This document shows, piece by piece, positions 7,355 to 8,806 of a stretch of 8,806 bases of DNA. The notes under the pieces were generated by a model. It saw nothing but the letters and a program-made list of their open reading frames with translations, was not told the DNA's origin and searched no databases. The position numbers and the translations under genes are program-made. The stretch is from Candidatus Thorarchaeota archaeon MP11T_1 (GTDB taxonomy: Archaea > Asgardarchaeota > Thorarchaeia > Thorarchaeales > Thorarchaeaceae). The number at the start of each line of letters is the position of its first letter. Position 1 is the stretch's first letter. The DNA is taken from assembly GCA_002825515.1 (NCBI GenBank), contig PJET01000073.1, positions 1 to 8,806 of the forward strand. Direction: 5' to 3'.

Positions 7355-7360
7355 TTTTAA
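7355..7360 (+). promoter_or_regulatory. TATA-like promoter of the moaD-like gene
   Basis: TTTTAA, preceded by purine-rich AAGGCAACGG as in an archaeal BRE, is centred about 26 bases before TTG 7383 and about 29 bases before GTG 7386. No Shine-Dalgarno site lies before those codons, so a leaderless mRNA beginning at or next to the start codon is predicted. Confidence 0.5.
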
Positions 7361-7382
7361 TCACATAATCTATGCAGATTTA

Positions 7383-7673
7383 TTGGTGTATAGTTTGGCC
7401 CGAGTCACAGCGAAATTCTTCGCAACAGTTAGAGAAATCACAGGAGTCAGAAGTGCAGAATTTGAAGCGAAGAATATCACAGAGCTGCTAAAGGTTCTAT
7501 CAAAGACATATCCAAGATTTTCGGAAACAGTACTGAAAGACGACTCAATGGAACTCAAGCAGTTTTTCTCATGTATGGTCAATGGGAAGCGTATTGAACT
7601 CTTGGACGGCTATAACACTGTGCTCAAAGACAATGATGCTGTAGCTCTATTTCCTCCAGTCGGAGGGGGATAA
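7383..7673 (+). CDS. MoaD/ThiS-like sulfur carrier protein
   Basis: This protein of up to 96 residues has the beta-grasp fold signature of MoaD. It opens with ARVTAKFFATVREITG (MoaD proteins typically open K-x-FA-x-LRE-x-G). A leucine-rich helix follows (LLKVLSKTYP), then CMVNGKR and a D-x-VALFPPVGGG C-terminus ending in the diglycine that is activated and thiocarboxylated. MoaD donates sulfur for the dithiolene of molybdopterin or tungstopterin; related carriers serve thiamine, tRNA thiolation or protein conjugation in archaea. The start is a non-ATG codon: TTG 7383, GTG 7386 or TTG 7395 are in frame and there is no ATG. The promoter spacing favours 7383 or 7386. It runs directly into the amidohydrolase gene (TAA followed at once by ATG). 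The AOR upstream needs a tungstopterin, so a cofactor role is plausible, but the partner enzyme MoaE is not in the window. Confidence 0.87.
   Translation: MVYSLARVTAKFFATVREITGVRSAEFEAKNITELLKVLSKTYPRFSETVLKDDSMELKQFFSCMVNGKRIELLDGYNTVLKDNDAVALFPPVGGG
7662..7669 (+). promoter_or_regulatory. Ribosome binding site of the cyclic amidohydrolase gene
   Basis: GGAGGGGG lies four bases before ATG 7674, inside the codons for the terminal glycines of the MoaD-like protein. The glycine tail of one gene thus doubles as the ribosome binding site of the next. Confidence 0.65.
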
Positions 7674-8806
7674 ATGAGCAGCACTCTCACATCTACTTTT
7701 AGAAAACAGGTGAGAGGCTCAGCAGATTTAGTTGTAAAGAATTCTCGGCTTCTTCTAGAATCAGGAATAGCAAGGGGTGGAATTGGAGTCAGAGGGGGAA
7801 AAATCGTCATTATAGCTTCTGATGAACATCTTCCTGATGCTTCAACAGTTATTGATGCTGAAGGGAAGATACTGATGCCAGGATTGATTGATGCACACGC
7901 TCACATCCATGACCCTACAATGTTGGAGCATGAGGACTTCACAACAGGCTCACAGGCAGCAGCAGCTGGTGGAGTAACAACAATTGTAGATATGCCGCTC
8001 ACAAATCAAGTTGACTCGATTCAGGCTGTTGATGAGAAGATTGCACAGGGAGAGTCCATGAGTGTAATTGATTTCGCATTATATGCAGGAATGATGAACT
8101 CAGGAAATATTGATTCGATTTTACCCTTGATTCAAAAGGGAGTTGCCGCATTCAAGGCTTTCACCTGCGAGCCATATCAGACTAGTAGCGGCGTCATTGT
8201 AAAATGCCTTAGTGAGTTGTCAGAGTATGGAGGTCATCTCACAGTTCATTCAGAAGATCAGGGAGTCTTGGATGAGTTCAGGAATGAGATGGATGGAGAC
8301 TGGGATGCACCCATAAGTCACTCCTTGTCAAGACCAAACATCTCAGAGTATATTGCAGTCAAAACGAATATCGATATAGTGGAAAAGACTGGAGGACACC
8401 TGCATATTGCCCATGTGACCACACGTGAAGGGATTCTTGAAATTGAGAGAGGCAAAATCAGGGGGAATATGGTAACTACAGAAGTATGTCCACATCACCT
8501 TGTCTTCTTTAGGGATGACATGAATCGATTGGGGCCAAAGAGTAAGCTAAACCCGCCATTGCGGACAAAAGAAGATAGAGCAGCACTCTGGTCTGCACTG
8601 TTGCGGGGGTCTATAGACATAGTTGTGAGTGACCATGCACCTTGCCCGTCTGACAAGAAAGAAGCTGGTACAGGGGACATCAGAGAGGCGTGGTCAGGTG
8701 TTGACGGAACACAGATGATACTTAGAGTACTTCTCTCTGAAGGAATCAACAAAGGGAGATTATCACTATCGAAACTACTTCGGATTTGTTCTCGCAATCC
8801 AGCGAG
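7674..8806 (+). CDS. Cyclic amidohydrolase, allantoinase/hydantoinase/dihydroorotase superfamily, 3' end cut by window
   Basis: The frame is open from ATG 7674 to the window edge (377 complete codons, no stop), so the C-terminus is missing. The protein is a metal-dependent amidohydrolase that opens cyclic amide rings. Metal-site residues are H75 and H77 (DAHAH), K161 (FKAF, the lysine that is normally carboxylated), H192 (VHSED), H247 (HIAHVTT) and D320 (VVSDHAP). The stretch FTTGSQAAAAGGVTTIVDMP (89-108) and the late DHAPC...DIREAWSGVDGTQ segment resemble allantoinases more than dihydroorotases. Dihydroorotase has an arginine two residues after the HxH (HxHxR), which binds the substrate carboxylate; here that residue is H79, so PyrC function is unlikely. 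It is the second gene after the MoaD-like gene with no gap. Allantoin, hydantoin, dihydropyrimidine or an unknown ring compound are all possible substrates. Confidence 0.88.
   Translation, partial: MSSTLTSTFRKQVRGSADLVVKNSRLLLESGIARGGIGVRGGKIVIIASDEHLPDASTVIDAEGKILMPGLIDAHAHIHDPTMLEHEDFTTGSQAAAAGGVTTIVDMPLTNQVDSIQAVDEKIAQGESMSVIDFALYAGMMNSGNIDSILPLIQKGVAAFKAFTCEPYQTSSGVIVKCLSELSEYGGHLTVHSEDQGVLDEFRNEMDGDWDAPISHSLSRPNISEYIAVKTNIDIVEKTGGHLHIAHVTTREGILEIERGKIRGNMVTTEVCPHHLVFFRDDMNRLGPKSKLNPPLRTKEDRAALWSALLRGSIDIVVSDHAPCPSDKKEAGTGDIREAWSGVDGTQMILRVLLSEGINKGRLSLSKLLRICSRNPA

Noticed and set aside
8495..8797. 100-codon minus-strand open frame near the window end
   Set aside because: It is antisense to the amidohydrolase DHAPC metal-site region, which is clearly coding on the plus strand.
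7674..8806. Assignment as PyrC dihydroorotase
   Set aside because: The substrate-binding Arg after HxH is His, and the C-terminal half matches allantoinase-type signatures better.

Overview
The window looks archaeal. It encodes an aldehyde:ferredoxin oxidoreductase-type tungstoenzyme with a ferredoxin partner. Genes that start a transcription unit have a TATA-like element about 25-33 bases before the start codon and no Shine-Dalgarno site, which suggests leaderless or nearly leaderless mRNAs. Genes inside operons have purine-rich ribosome binding sites instead. Base composition is moderate (low-to-mid 40s % G+C by eye). An Asgard-type archaeon (for example Thorarchaeota-like) would fit, but that is a guess that needs a database search. 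No RNA gene, CRISPR array, insertion sequence or long repeat was seen.

Layout. Positions 3-164 hold the 3' end of a 4Fe-4S ferredoxin gene. It overlaps by ATGA the AOR-family gene at 161-2089. A short intergenic region with a small palindrome precedes a CLC-family anion channel/transporter with two CBS domains (2152-3990). A TATA-led gene follows at 4048-5142: a divergent dihydroorotate/dihydropyrimidine dehydrogenase-like flavoprotein with a C-terminal two-cluster ferredoxin domain. It converges on a minus-strand pair, a PfkB-family sugar kinase (7275-6379) followed by an M24 Xaa-Pro peptidase (6323-5139). The two converging genes share the palindromic CTAG as their stop codons. A 107-base divergent promoter region (7276-7382) separates the kinase from a plus-strand pair: a MoaD/ThiS-like sulfur carrier (7383-7673) and, with no gap, an allantoinase/hydantoinase-like cyclic amidohydrolase (7674 to the window end, truncated by the window).

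How the genes may fit together. Ferredoxin plus AOR is an electron-transfer pair for aldehyde (or related) oxidation. A MoaD-like protein could supply dithiolene sulfur for the tungstopterin cofactor, though its gene is not in the AOR operon. The flavoprotein and the amidohydrolase recall the DPD/dihydropyrimidinase pair of reductive pyrimidine breakdown. However, both depart from the classical enzymes at residues that define their activity: the flavoprotein lacks the NxSCPN active-site motif, and the amidohydrolase lacks the dihydroorotase arginine. They may therefore act on other substrates. The CLC protein also has two departures in its ion/proton pathway. I see no clearly new multi-gene defence or mobile system. 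The most notable points are these active-site departures, the shared-stop convergent gene pair, and the MoaD-amidohydrolase gene pairing.
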